DNA of 64,000 nt from assembly GCF_030068455.1 (NCBI RefSeq), contig NZ_JAQOSQ010000012.1, positions 90,261-154,260 of the forward strand, read 5' to 3'. Shown here piece after piece: positions 17,003 through 25,667 of the stretch (position 1 is its first letter; each line of letters opens with the position of its first letter). Both the position numbers and the translations under genes were made by a program. The notes beneath the pieces are model-generated. The model searched no databases and had not been told where the DNA came from. It was given only the letters and a program-made list of their open reading frames with translations. The DNA is from Roseofilum casamattae BLCC-M143. GTDB lineage: Bacteria > Cyanobacteriota > Cyanobacteriia > Cyanobacteriales > Desertifilaceae.

Positions 17003-18151
17003 TTACCCTAAAACTTTTGCCGCAGCGCTAACACCAGCACCGGGAGTAAAGCCAGTATCGCCTAACTGTTGCAAGGTGGCTTCTAAGGCAGAAATACAGG
17101 TGAGGATATCGCGATCGCCAATAAAGCCAAGATGACCGATGCGGAAGATTTTACCTTTCAAATGGTCTTGTCCGCCAGCGAGAGCAATATTAAACTGTTT
17201 GCGCATGGTGGAGCGAATTTTCTCGGCTTCCACTCGTTCCGGAGCCACAGCCGTTACTGCTGGACTCGCCACATCATCCGAGGCAAATAGGGACAGTCCT
17301 AACGCTTTAACCGCTTCCCGAATGGCAGTTTTCGACCGTTGATGGCGGCTGAAGACCTGTTCTAATCCTTCCGCTTTCAGCATTTGCAACGCCACTTGCA
17401 AGCCATAGAAGAGATTGACAGGAGGAGTAAACGGGTTGCTATCTTTCGCCGCGCTCTTGCTGTACATTCCCAAATCTAAATAAAATTTGGGTAAGGTCGC
17501 CGTTTTGTAAGCCTCCCAAGCTTTCGGACTCACCGAAACAAATCCCAATCCCGGAGGAATCATGTAACCTTTCTGCGAACCGGAAGCGACTACATCCAAT
17601 CCCCATTCATCCACGGGAACGCTAATGGCTCCTAAACTAGTAACCGCATCCACCATCATCAACGCCGTGCCGTGAGTTTTAACATAGCCATTAATGGTTT
17701 GCAGATCGTTAATTACCCCTGTGGAGGTTTCGGAATGGGTAATAATAACGGCTTTAATTTCTTTATTGGCATCTGCTTCCAGGGTTTGCCGGAACTGTTC
17801 GGTATCTAACGGCTGTCCCCATTCAGCGGAAATGACCTCTACATTCAGATTATAAGCTTTCGCAACTTTCGCCCAGCGATCGCCAAACTTACCATTACTG
17901 CCGACCAAAACGCGATCGCCAGCACTGAGGAAATTGATAATTCCCGCTTCCATGGCTGAGGTTCCGCTACCAGCAACAATTAATACATCATTTGTCGTTT
18001 GGTGCAGCCACTTGAGGTGTTCGGTCACCTCTTTCATAATCAGGCTAAAGTCGCCGCTCCGGTGACCGATGGTTGGTTTCGCCATCGCTAACAATACCGG
18101 ATCGGGAACCGGGGTTGGTCCCGGAATCATCAACATTAAATCATCATCCAT
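17003..18151 (-). CDS. Class V aminotransferase (alanine/serine-glyoxylate type)
   Basis: 382 residues. The N-terminal IPGPTPVPDPVL and HRSGDF are the hallmark of alanine-glyoxylate/serine-glyoxylate aminotransferases. SETSTG and the aspartate VDAVTSLGA contact PLP; the Schiff-base lysine is in SGSQKGYM. The C-terminal IGHLGFIGDRD is also typical. In cyanobacteria this enzyme works in photorespiratory glyoxylate-to-glycine conversion, or is the small subunit of soluble hydrogenase by older naming. ATG 18151 is chosen for its AGGAG site. It is monocistronic. Confidence 0.9.
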   Translation of the reverse strand: MDDDLMLMIPGPTPVPDPVLLAMAKPTIGHRSGDFSLIMKEVTEHLKWLHQTTNDVLIVAGSGTSAMEAGIINFLSAGDRVLVGSNGKFGDRWAKVAKAYNLNVEVISAEWGQPLDTEQFRQTLEADANKEIKAVIITHSETSTGVINDLQTINGYVKTHGTALMMVDAVTSLGAISVPVDEWGLDVVASGSQKGYMIPPGLGFVSVSPKAWEAYKTATLPKFYLDLGMYSKSAAKDSNPFTPPVNLFYGLQVALQMLKAEGLEQVFSRHQRSKTAIREAVKALGLSLFASDDVASPAVTAVAPERVEAEKIRSTMRKQFNIALAGGQDHLKGKIFRIGHLGFIGDRDILTCISALEATLQQLGDTGFTPGAGVSAAAKVLG

Positions 18152-18380
18152 GATGAGGTCTCCTGCAAAGGTGAGGGGCAATTTACCATACTACAAGGAA
18201 GAGGGAAGTGGGGAAAGGGAGAGTCCGGGAGCAAATGAAGCGGTGCTAGACTAAACCATACCACAGTAGGCGATCGCCAGCGAGGTCTTCCATTATGACT
18301 CAAGCTATTGTTCCCGCAACCGCAGCGAGTATCGATTATTTGAATCAATTATAAATTGCGATCGCAACCTCTTCCCCGAA

Positions 18381-18890
18381 CTAAAATCGCAAACCAACGC
18401 CGCCTTGCAGAGAAACGGCTGTATCTCCACTATCGCGATAGGCATCAAAAGCAATCACGGCATTGCCAAAAATGACCGCATTACTCGATGGAATCATATA
18501 ATCGATACCGGGTTGCAGTGCAAACGCATTTTGATTGCCGAGGGGAGAAGGCTCGTCGCCATCGGCAAAGGAATATCCCGCGCCGATATAAGCATCGGTT
18601 TGCCAGTTAATCGGAAAATCGTAGGAAACCGTGGGAACAACTGCCGAAGAACCGCTGAGGAAAAAGCCTTGCACGCGCATGGAGATGGGAACTTCCAGGA
18701 ACTTGTAGCGAACGGCAATGACGCCACCTATTTTGCGATCGTCACCGCCACCATCGACCAAACCAAATGCCGGCCCGACGCCGATGTAGCTGCCATAAGC
18801 GGCTTGCGCTTGTGCCGGTTCTGGGTTAGACAATAGGGAGGTGACGGCGATCGCGATCGTGCCGACTATTCCCGGTATATAACGCTTCAT
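18381..18890 (-). CDS. Small outer-membrane beta-barrel-like exported protein
   Basis: 169 residues with a Sec signal peptide (KRYIPGIVG, cleavage near AQA|QA). The mature part shows alternating hydrophobic beta strands rich in Gly and aromatic residues (GSYIGVGPAFG, DAYIGAGYSFA) and ends with GVGLRF. A C-terminal Phe on a beta strand is the usual signal for outer-membrane insertion. It looks like an eight-strand barrel. Porin activity cannot be shown. ATG 18890 has GGAGA close upstream; the same frame up to 18911 lacks a good start. Confidence 0.72.
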   Translation of the reverse strand: MKRYIPGIVGTIAIAVTSLLSNPEPAQAQAAYGSYIGVGPAFGLVDGGGDDRKIGGVIAVRYKFLEVPISMRVQGFFLSGSSAVVPTVSYDFPINWQTDAYIGAGYSFADGDEPSPLGNQNAFALQPGIDYMIPSSNAVIFGNAVIAFDAYRDSGDTAVSLQGGVGLRF

Positions 18891-18949
18891 GCTCTCCACT
18901 CCTCTATGCAAACGATCTCTATACTATATTTTGTCTGAGTTTAACGCAA

Positions 18950-20158
18950 TTAAGAACTAACCTCCCGAGATTGCAACAGTTCCGTTACCTTACACAAAGC
19001 ATCCACTAAACAGTCTAAATGCTGGCGATCGTGAGTTGCCATCAAGGAGAGGCGAATCCGACTGGTGGGAACGGTGGGGGGACGAATGGCGGGAGCGAAA
19101 ATCTGGCGATCGCGCAACTGCTGTCCCACCTGTAGCGCTTCCTGGGGCGTTTCTAGAGGCAGGCAAATAATTGGAGTATCCGATGCGATCGCCTGCCACT
19201 GAGGACAGCGCAACTTTAACTGCTCTTGCAGATAAGTAATGTTATCCCAAAGACGCTGCCGGCGTTCCGGTTCGGTTTGGATTAACGCGATCGCTTTCTT
19301 GGCAGCAGCAGTATCTGCCGGAGAGAGACCGGTGGTATAAATCCAACTGGGGGCACGGTTGCGCAGATAGTCAATGAGGGTTGCGCTACCGGCTGCATAA
19401 CCGCCCAAACTGCCGAGGGCTTTGCTGAGGGTTCCAATTTGAATTAATTCGCTTCCCGACGCCTGGAAATGCTCGACAACCCCCGCTCCGCTAATGCCGA
19501 AGACGCCGGTGGCATGGGCTTCGTCCAGGAGCAGCATCGAGTCATAGGTTTCGGCGATCGCCAATAGCTCGGGAACGGGACACAGATCCCCATCCATACT
19601 GAAGAGACTGTCTGCGGTAATCAAACAGCGGCGATATTCGTGACGCACCTGTTGCAAGCGAGCGGTTAACTCCTCCATGTCGTTATGGCGAAACGAAATA
19701 ACCGTAGCACCGCTGAGGGTTGCCCCATGTTTCAGGCTGGAGTGGTTATATTCGTCACTGAGAATGAGGTCGCGCTTACCGACAACAGCGGCAATCGTGC
19801 CCAGATTCGCCAAATAGCCGGAACTAAAGACGATCGCATCTTCCGTCTGCTTTAAATTGGCGATCGCGCGCTCCAACTCTCGATGCAACGGGCGATGGCC
19901 GCTGAGCAAGCGAGAACCGGTGCTTCCCGTACCGTATCGTTCGGTTGCCTTTATTGCTGCTGCGATGAGTCGGCGATCGCCAGCCAATCCCAAATAGTCA
20001 TTGCTGGCAAAATTAATGACATCTTGTCCCTGCAATTGTACGACTGGTCCCGGCAATCCTTCAATGTCTCGCACTTCTCGATACCAGTTCGCGCGCGCGA
20101 TCGTATCTAATGCATCCCTCGCCCAACTATAAGCTGACTTCTGACTACTACGTTCCAA
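18950..20158 (-). CDS. bioF: 8-amino-7-oxononanoate synthase
   Basis: About 402 residues of the alpha-oxoamine synthase family. It shows [29 protein letters not shown], the aspartate [10 protein letters not shown] and the PLP lysine [12 protein letters not shown]. It condenses pimeloyl-ACP or -CoA with alanine in biotin synthesis. The start is uncertain: an open frame continues to TTG 20221, but that stretch runs through an interspersed repeat. TTG 20158 is chosen because GGAG lies eight bases upstream and the family-like N-terminus ([13 protein letters not shown]) follows. No other bio gene is in the window. Confidence 0.85.
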   Translation of the reverse strand: MERSSQKSAYSWARDALDTIARANWYREVRDIEGLPGPVVQLQGQDVINFASNDYLGLAGDRRLIAAAIKATERYGTGSTGSRLLSGHRPLHRELERAIANLKQTEDAIVFSSGYLANLGTIAAVVGKRDLILSDEYNHSSLKHGATLSGATVISFRHNDMEELTARLQQVRHEYRRCLITADSLFSMDGDLCPVPELLAIAETYDSMLLLDEAHATGVFGISGAGVVEHFQASGSELIQIGTLSKALGSLGGYAAGSATLIDYLRNRAPSWIYTTGLSPADTAAAKKAIALIQTEPERRQRLWDNITYLQEQLKLRCPQWQAIASDTPIICLPLETPQEALQVGQQLRDRQIFAPAIRPPTVPTSRIRLSLMATHDRQHLDCLVDALCKVTELLQSREVSS

Positions 20159-20305
20159 CCACCAATCTCCATTTTTAATTGATATTAAGTATCCGGGCAA
20201 GGTGGGCAGGGAAATTGGCAATCTTATTTAACAGTTACACAAATTTCCTGCCCACCCTACAATCTTTCCAACCACTAATCTCCATTTTGAATTTTGAATT
20301 GATAT
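20153..20305. repeat. Inverted-repeat element flanked by ~35-bp direct repeats
   Basis: Arms GGTGGGCAGGGAAATT (20201-20216) and its near complement (20241-20256) make a long hairpin with a 24-base loop; the outer edge CCCACCCTAC matches the dispersed GTAGGGTGGG family. It is flanked by direct repeats TTCCAACCAC(C/T)AATCTCCA at 20153 and 20266. The two flanks overlap the 5' end of bioF and the 3' end of the small antitoxin-like gene. Confidence 0.75.
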
Positions 20306-20538
20306 CCATTCTCCTGTTTCCGTTCGGAAATTAGCTCATCCGCTAGGTTGCGACCTTCAGGAACGTATTGTCTCAGGAGAGCTTGAGCTGTTTCGACAGA
20401 CACCACAGTCTTCGATGCAATTGGGCGATCTTCTACGACCAAAAGAGCATTGTATTCTCCTTCTGCCATATCGACAGGAATATCCAGAGATAGCCTGCGA
20501 TCGCTCGCGATTGTCACTCGTATATCCAGAGTTTTCAT
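20275..20538 (-). CDS. Small antitoxin-like protein (orphan)
   Basis: 87 residues. It opens with the strand set MKTLDIRVTIASDRRLSLDIP and a GEYNALLVVED segment, then a helical LADELISERKQE tail, a pattern common in cyanobacterial VapB-like antitoxins that accompany PIN toxins. No toxin gene adjoins it, so it is either an orphan or the remnant of a pair. Its last codons (KIQNGD, stop TAG) fall in one copy of a direct repeat; the other copy, upstream of bioF, has TGG at the stop position. Weak ribosome-binding site. Confidence 0.6.
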   Translation of the reverse strand: MKTLDIRVTIASDRRLSLDIPVDMAEGEYNALLVVEDRPIASKTVVSVETAQALLRQYVPEGRNLADELISERKQENGYQFKIQNGD

Positions 20539-20580
20539 TATCTGTATAATCGCTTTTGGTTCATTCCTAACGATAGCATA

Positions 20581-21231
20581 CTAAGCATTTGCCGATTGCT
20601 GTTTCTGCTGTTTCAGATACTCGAATACAGATTTATCGCCAATATCGGGAGGAATGGGTTGGATGAGTTTGCGCGCAGCAAAAATAAGGAAGAAAATCGC
20701 CCAAGCGCCTAACATAATTTGTTGCGCTAAGGGAGATAAAACTCCGAACAAAGTACCGAGGAGCAAACCGGGAACCAGAGGCGTAAGAAACTTAGTTTCA
20801 ATGCGGTTAAAACAAAAGGCTTCTTTGAAGTAAATTCCAGTTAACGCAGCAAAGGTAAAACCAATACCGAATATAGTAATTGGAGTATTATAAATGGTCA
20901 GGGCAAGGGGTTGCGGATCGTAAAGACTGAAGACAATTCCAGAAATAATCCCGATCGCCAGAAAGAGTTGTAGTGCTCGATGGAGAACGGCTAAGTAGAT
21001 GTGGATGGTAAAGAGGCTAACTCCGAGGGAGAGAGCGAAGATGAAGTAGAGTGGAGTGAGCCAGGAAAGCCAAGCTGGATTCAGATCGGGCCAGAGAACC
21101 AGGAGCGTTGCGATCGCAAAACTCATTGCCGCAACGGTTAGTCCCGCGCGATAGATCTTCACTTCTTGGCGATCGTCATCCGTAATGGTGAATTCGCCAA
21201 ATTGACCTTGATAAACGATGGATTCTTCCAT
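20581..21231 (-). CDS. DUF2301 integral membrane protein
   Basis: 216 residues with about six transmembrane segments between residues 28 and 190, preceded by a cytoplasmic N-terminus (YQGQFGEFTITDDDR) and followed by a basic tail (EYLKQQKQQ). This matches the cyanobacterial DUF2301 family, including the central GIYFKEAFCFNRIE loop. Function unknown. GGAGAAAATCTA precedes ATG 21231. It is 44 bases downstream of the CYTH gene on the same strand and may be co-transcribed. Confidence 0.8.
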   Translation of the reverse strand: MEESIVYQGQFGEFTITDDDRQEVKIYRAGLTVAAMSFAIATLLVLWPDLNPAWLSWLTPLYFIFALSLGVSLFTIHIYLAVLHRALQLFLAIGIISGIVFSLYDPQPLALTIYNTPITIFGIGFTFAALTGIYFKEAFCFNRIETKFLTPLVPGLLLGTLFGVLSPLAQQIMLGAWAIFFLIFAARKLIQPIPPDIGDKSVFEYLKQQKQQSANA

Positions 21232-21275
21232 TAGATTTTCTCCAATATTAAGGATTAATGTTCAACTTGAAAACC

Positions 21276-21761
21276 TCAATTTTCGTTCTCCCATTGAGTG
21301 TAAGGATGTTGGGCGAGATAGGCATTAAAGTAACGAGCATCTTCCGAAACTTCTTCACCCACCCAGTCCGGTAGTGCGATCGCTTGATTCGCATCCGCGA
21401 GTTCCACTTCCGCAACAATCAATCCTTCGTTTTCGCCGGAAAACTCGTCAATTTCCCATAGGGTTCCCTTCCAGTTTACCCGGTAGCGTATTTTATCAAT
21501 TTGCGGGCGATCGCACAGATGCTCCAACATTTCCTCCGCATCTTCGCGCGGGATCGGATATTCGTATTCTAAGCGATGAATGCCCGCCGAACCTTCTGCC
21601 AGCGCTTTCATGGTGAGATAACCTTTGTCTCCAGCAACGCGCACGCGCACGGTTGTCTTATTCTCCGTGCGAATATATCCCTGACGATAGCGCACTCCCG
21701 TACCCAGATTGCGCCATCCTTCGCCATTAATCAAAAATTTGCGTTCGATCTCAATTGCCAT
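21276..21761 (-). CDS. CYTH-domain phosphatase (triphosphate tunnel family)
   Basis: 161 residues. The N-terminal ExExK motif (EIERKFL, Glu4, Glu6, Lys8) defines the family. Tunnel-lining basic residues appear as VRVRVAGDKGYLTMK, and acidic ones as EIDEF and VAEVEL. Bacterial proteins of this length are usually inorganic triphosphatases or similar; adenylate cyclase activity is less likely. The protein is complete. It heads the DUF2301 gene. Confidence 0.9.
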   Translation of the reverse strand: MAIEIERKFLINGEGWRNLGTGVRYRQGYIRTENKTTVRVRVAGDKGYLTMKALAEGSAGIHRLEYEYPIPREDAEEMLEHLCDRPQIDKIRYRVNWKGTLWEIDEFSGENEGLIVAEVELADANQAIALPDWVGEEVSEDARYFNAYLAQHPYTQWENEN

Positions 21762-21932
21762 AACCTTTACTTTCTCGTTATCAATACGCTCTTAATTAGT
21801 TAATCTCATAACCATAAACTTGCTACGAATTGCCTATGTCATGTTACCATATTGCCGTCGCTGATAAATGAGCAAGTCCCTCATTTTGTTGTTAAGTCAA
21901 TAGAAATCACCTCAAAGAAAAGCCTAACAGTT

Positions 21933-22667
21933 ATGACCATCAATAAATACGATGACATTGCCGAGTATTATGACGCCACGATGACGAATGGGTATTACGA
22001 CTATCCGAAAGAAGCTCAGTCCCTCAACTCTATCCTCAAAAGTCGGAAAAAACTTCTCGAAATAGGAGTGGGAACGGGATTGCTTGCAGAAAAACTGCTG
22101 GAATTAGATCCCAGCTATGAGATAACTGGTATAGATTTTACTCCTGCTATGTTAGACCGGAGTAAAGCTCGTTTGGGAAATCGGGCAAAGGTAGTAGAAG
22201 GTAATGTGTTATCAATGAATTTGCAAGAATCTTTTGATTGCATATATTCCCATGGGGGGCCGGCAGGTGTATGTCGGGTTGGTAAGGATTACCACTTATA
22301 CAGTTTTCTGCCCAATTTTGAGGACACTGTTAAAATGTTAAACAATATTGCCCGCCATTTAGTTGATGGAGGCTGGTTTGTCCTTAACATTCAAGCAGAA
22401 GAAATTGATGCAGATGGCGAGCAAGACATTGGCAACGGCATTGTTTACGCTCAACAAAAGCATCTCGATTTCCTAGAGAATAAAGAAATGTACTTTTGGG
22501 AAACCGACTATTCTTTCAAAAAAGAAGGTGCAATCCTTGCTAAGGATCGCCATAAGTTTTTAATGCTGTATGGCCAACTTGTAGAAGAGACGATGAAGGC
22601 GGCAGGGTTGAAGTTGAAAGAGGCGACTCCCGACGATTTATATATGGTTTACGAGAAAGTAATCTAA
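21933..22667 (+). CDS. Class I SAM-dependent methyltransferase
   Basis: 244 residues. After YDDIAEYYDATM comes SAM motif I LLEIGVGTGLLAEKL, then GIDFTPAMLDRSK (motif II acidic residue) and a VEGNVLSMNL loop; motif post-I is SHGGPAGVCRVG. The GGPAG loop is unusual and may form the acceptor pocket. ATG 21933 starts the conserved domain; the longer frame begins with TTG 21852 and lacks a binding site. It lies 60 bases before the PLP decarboxylase gene, on the strand opposite to both flanking blocks, so the pair is probably an independent small-molecule cassette. Confidence 0.82.
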   Translation: MTINKYDDIAEYYDATMTNGYYDYPKEAQSLNSILKSRKKLLEIGVGTGLLAEKLLELDPSYEITGIDFTPAMLDRSKARLGNRAKVVEGNVLSMNLQESFDCIYSHGGPAGVCRVGKDYHLYSFLPNFEDTVKMLNNIARHLVDGGWFVLNIQAEEIDADGEQDIGNGIVYAQQKHLDFLENKEMYFWETDYSFKKEGAILAKDRHKFLMLYGQLVEETMKAAGLKLKEATPDDLYMVYEKVI

Positions 22668-22727
22668 AAATTCGAGTTCGACGTCACGAGAAAAAATTAT
22701 TCACAACAATTAAAATTTGGCAGTAGC

Positions 22728-23951
22728 ATGAGATCGATTGACGATAACAACCAAGAAATAAAAGACGAGTGGCGAGATGATGTAACTGAATTTAGAAATT
22801 GGATGGAAATTTCTCCAATGATTCCTGAGACATTGTTCGAGATTGCCACTGATATTCCCACCCCGGCACTTGTGTACGACCTAGATGCGATCGCTGACAC
22901 TGTAACGGCTTTACGAAACGATCTCAGCCAAATTCCGAATAGTGAGCTTTGTTTGGCTGTCAAAGCAAACCGCTGCCCATCTGTGTTGCGTCATATGGCT
23001 AAACTTGGGCTAGGAGCAGACATTGCCAGCATACAAGAGCTAGACGCTGCCTTAGCAGCAGGGCTGCGGCCAATCTACGCTACAGCACCAGGTTTCTCAG
23101 TTGCCGACCTGAAGCGCTTGGCAGCTGAGGGCGTGATTCCAGATTTGTGCAGTCTGTCCCAGTTGCGTGTCTGGTGTGAAAGCGTTAACCCAAATAAAAG
23201 AGTTGGGCTTCGACTTCGCCTTCCTGTTCGCGAAGATTCCAAGGCTAAGAATGTAGTAACCAAGTGGAGTAGATTTGGAGTCGATCCAAAAGATCCCGGT
23301 CTACACAGACTAATACAAACCCATGAGCTTGAGGTCGTCCATCTTCATGTTCATGAAGGTGAAACGTTTTCAGAAGCCGATCTGCATCAGACCCTTGATT
23401 TTCTAGTATCTTGCTTGGAAATCTTTCCTAAAGTTGAAGTGCTTAATCTCGGTGGGGGTTGGGCTTACCTCTTCCATCTACAAAAATCTGAAGCACAACG
23501 GGTTTGGGATCTATTCAATAAAACCATGACTCGTATCAACAACCAGCGCCAGCAACCAGTGCGGCTTGCGATCGAGCCAGGAATGCTATTGACTATGATG
23601 GCGGGCTATCTGGTTGCAGAGGTCAAAGCAGCAGACGATCGCCCCTCTGGGCATCGCATTGTTGTTTTAGATACCTCGGCTTGGAATTTGATGTTCTGGG
23701 CACCACGTCCAGCAGTTGCTCGGATTCCTTTCCGAGAAGGACCTATGCTGGTGCATGACCTGGCAGGTTGTACCTGTTATGAGACAGATTATTTTTGTCA
23801 AAACGAAAAGATGGCGAGAGTGGAAGTTGGCGATCGCCTAATCCTGAATGCATCGGGTGCTTACACGAGTAGTGTAGCACGGAGTCTGCATGGACTACCT
23901 ATACCTAAAGAGTTCGTCATTCGCGACAACCGTCTATGCCAGGTTGACTAG
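22728..23951 (+). CDS. Type III (alanine racemase-fold) PLP-dependent decarboxylase
   Basis: 407 residues. The N-terminal barrel starts TPALVYDLDAI; the PLP lysine is in LAVKANRCP (Lys79). Later come HLHVHEGE, LNLGGGW, the phosphate-binding AIEPGMLL, and the C-terminal barrel with CTCYETD, which carries the acid/base Cys and the acidic substrate residue of ornithine/diaminopimelate-type decarboxylases. The substrate is unknown. HVHEG replaces the usual HIGSQ loop. Start could also be ATG 22818, which has GGAAA at a fair distance and begins just before the domain. It follows the methyltransferase closely. Confidence 0.82.
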   Translation: MRSIDDNNQEIKDEWRDDVTEFRNWMEISPMIPETLFEIATDIPTPALVYDLDAIADTVTALRNDLSQIPNSELCLAVKANRCPSVLRHMAKLGLGADIASIQELDAALAAGLRPIYATAPGFSVADLKRLAAEGVIPDLCSLSQLRVWCESVNPNKRVGLRLRLPVREDSKAKNVVTKWSRFGVDPKDPGLHRLIQTHELEVVHLHVHEGETFSEADLHQTLDFLVSCLEIFPKVEVLNLGGGWAYLFHLQKSEAQRVWDLFNKTMTRINNQRQQPVRLAIEPGMLLTMMAGYLVAEVKAADDRPSGHRIVVLDTSAWNLMFWAPRPAVARIPFREGPMLVHDLAGCTCYETDYFCQNEKMARVEVGDRLILNASGAYTSSVARSLHGLPIPKEFVIRDNRLCQVD

Positions 23952-23983
23952 AGAGCAGGTATGGCACCTCAAATTGACTTTAA

Positions 23984-25651
23984 TCAGTTAATCTCATAAC
24001 CATAACCTTGCTCGGTTAAAAATAACTGTCGGTGACGGGCAAAATCTTCCTCACAAGTCCTTAAGGAAACCAACGTGTAAAATCTCGCCGTTCTCCCATC
24101 AGACTTTGGGCGCAAAATTCGTCCTAACCGTTGAGCTTCCTCCTGTCGAGAACCATATTTACCCGAAACTTGAATTAATACATCCGCATCGGGTAAGTCG
24201 AGGGCGAAATTTCCGACGCGAGACAAAACTAAACCCTCTATTTCTCCATCCCGAAATTGCTGATACAGAACATCCCGTTTCTTCTGAGAAGTTTTGCCCG
24301 TAATTAGCGGAAATTTTGTCACCTCAGCTAAGGTTTTCAATTGTTCGATATATTCCCCAATGACCAAAATTTTATGCCCTGCTTCTTCCTGGAGTAATTG
24401 TTTGACAACATCTACTTTTCCGGGGTTTTCGGCAGCAATACGAAACTGCTGGCGACGGGGGGCAACGGCATAGCGCATCTGTTCTTCACTGTCTTGGGGA
24501 ACGCGAATTTCCCGACAAGTTGCTTGCGCAATAAACCCTTGAGTTTCTAACTCCCGCCAAGGAACATCATAGCGTTTCGGTCCAATCAGAGCAAATACAT
24601 CAGTTTCTCGTCCGTCTTCCCGAATTAAGGTTGCTGTTAGGCCTAATCTGCGTCGAGCTTGTAGTTCTGCCGTAACGCGGAAAACGGGAGCGGGGAGGAG
24701 GTGAACTTCATCATAAATAATTAAACCCCAAGAACGGGCTTGAAATAGAGAAAAGTGTTTAAATTCAGCGTCTTTGTTGGGTCGATAGGTGAGAATTTGA
24801 TAGGTGGCGAGAGTAACCGGTGCGGTTGCTTTCATCTCTCCCGAATATTCCGCAATAATCTCTGGTGGTAGTTCGGTTTTATCGATTAATTCCCGCTTCC
24901 ATTGGCGTACTGAAGTTAGGCTAGTTGTCAGAATGAGAGTATTTTCTTGGACTTGCGCCATGGCTGCCATACCGACAATAGTTTTCCCCGCTCCACAAGG
25001 AAGACAAATAACCCCACTTCCCCCGCGAACGTGTCCTGACTGATAGAATGTTTCAGCGGCTTCTTTTTGATAGGGGCGCAAGTTAAAAGATTGACCGCTT
25101 TTCGAGAGAGAACGCAACCTTACAGGTAACTCATCTCCTCTTACATATCCGGCTAAATCTTCGGCAGGATAACCGACTTCGATGAGCGCTTTTTTCAGCA
25201 ATCCTCGATATTCAGTTTGAACTTGAAACGAAATAGGAGAAAGACGTTTATTTAGTAATGGTGCGATCGCTTCTTCTCTCAATAATAATTCTGCGAGAGG
25301 TTCGTCGGCAACGTTGAGGAGCAGGAAAAAGCCATCGTCAGACTTAACCAAGCGCGTCAGTCCATACCGCTTTCCTAATGTCTCAATTTCTTGAATAACT
25401 CCTGATGGCAGGGGATACTTCGTATGCTGTTCCAGTGCTGCAACCATTTCCTCTACCTCAAGTCCGGCTGCTCGTGCATTCCAAATACTCAAAGGAGTAA
25501 GGCGATACGTATGAATATGTTCGGGACTTTTAATCAGTTCGGCAAAAGGAGCGATCGCTTCTCGGGCAGCTCCAGCACTCAGAGAATGGGTTTCTAGAAG
25601 AATCGTGCGATCGCTTTGCACAATCAGGGCATTTTCCGGATTGTAGGACAT
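23984..25651 (-). CDS. XPB/Ssl2-like DEAD/H helicase
   Basis: 555 residues. An N-terminal XPB-type damage-recognition domain (1-180) precedes RecA1: Walker A LPCGAGKT (217-224), DEVH box (314-317) and TATLIREDGRE, which contains the RED motif (344-346) typical of XPB. RecA2 has the motif QRLGRILRP. XPB opens DNA during nucleotide excision repair and transcription initiation in archaea and eukaryotes; bacterial versions are thought to act in repair. It begins 16 bases after the helicase-associated gene, so the two are an operon, like the Rv0861c-Rv0862c pair of Mycobacterium. Confidence 0.9.
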   Translation of the reverse strand: MSYNPENALIVQSDRTILLETHSLSAGAAREAIAPFAELIKSPEHIHTYRLTPLSIWNARAAGLEVEEMVAALEQHTKYPLPSGVIQEIETLGKRYGLTRLVKSDDGFFLLLNVADEPLAELLLREEAIAPLLNKRLSPISFQVQTEYRGLLKKALIEVGYPAEDLAGYVRGDELPVRLRSLSKSGQSFNLRPYQKEAAETFYQSGHVRGGSGVICLPCGAGKTIVGMAAMAQVQENTLILTTSLTSVRQWKRELIDKTELPPEIIAEYSGEMKATAPVTLATYQILTYRPNKDAEFKHFSLFQARSWGLIIYDEVHLLPAPVFRVTAELQARRRLGLTATLIREDGRETDVFALIGPKRYDVPWRELETQGFIAQATCREIRVPQDSEEQMRYAVAPRRQQFRIAAENPGKVDVVKQLLQEEAGHKILVIGEYIEQLKTLAEVTKFPLITGKTSQKKRDVLYQQFRDGEIEGLVLSRVGNFALDLPDADVLIQVSGKYGSRQEEAQRLGRILRPKSDGRTARFYTLVSLRTCEEDFARHRQLFLTEQGYGYEIN

Positions 25652-25667
25652 GGAATTTTGGGTTAAT

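Noticed and set aside
18295..18354. Frame MTQAIVPATAASIDYLNQL between the aminotransferase and beta-barrel genes
   Set aside because: It looks coding-like but stops after 19 codons; no continuation was found in another frame, so it cannot be supported as a gene.
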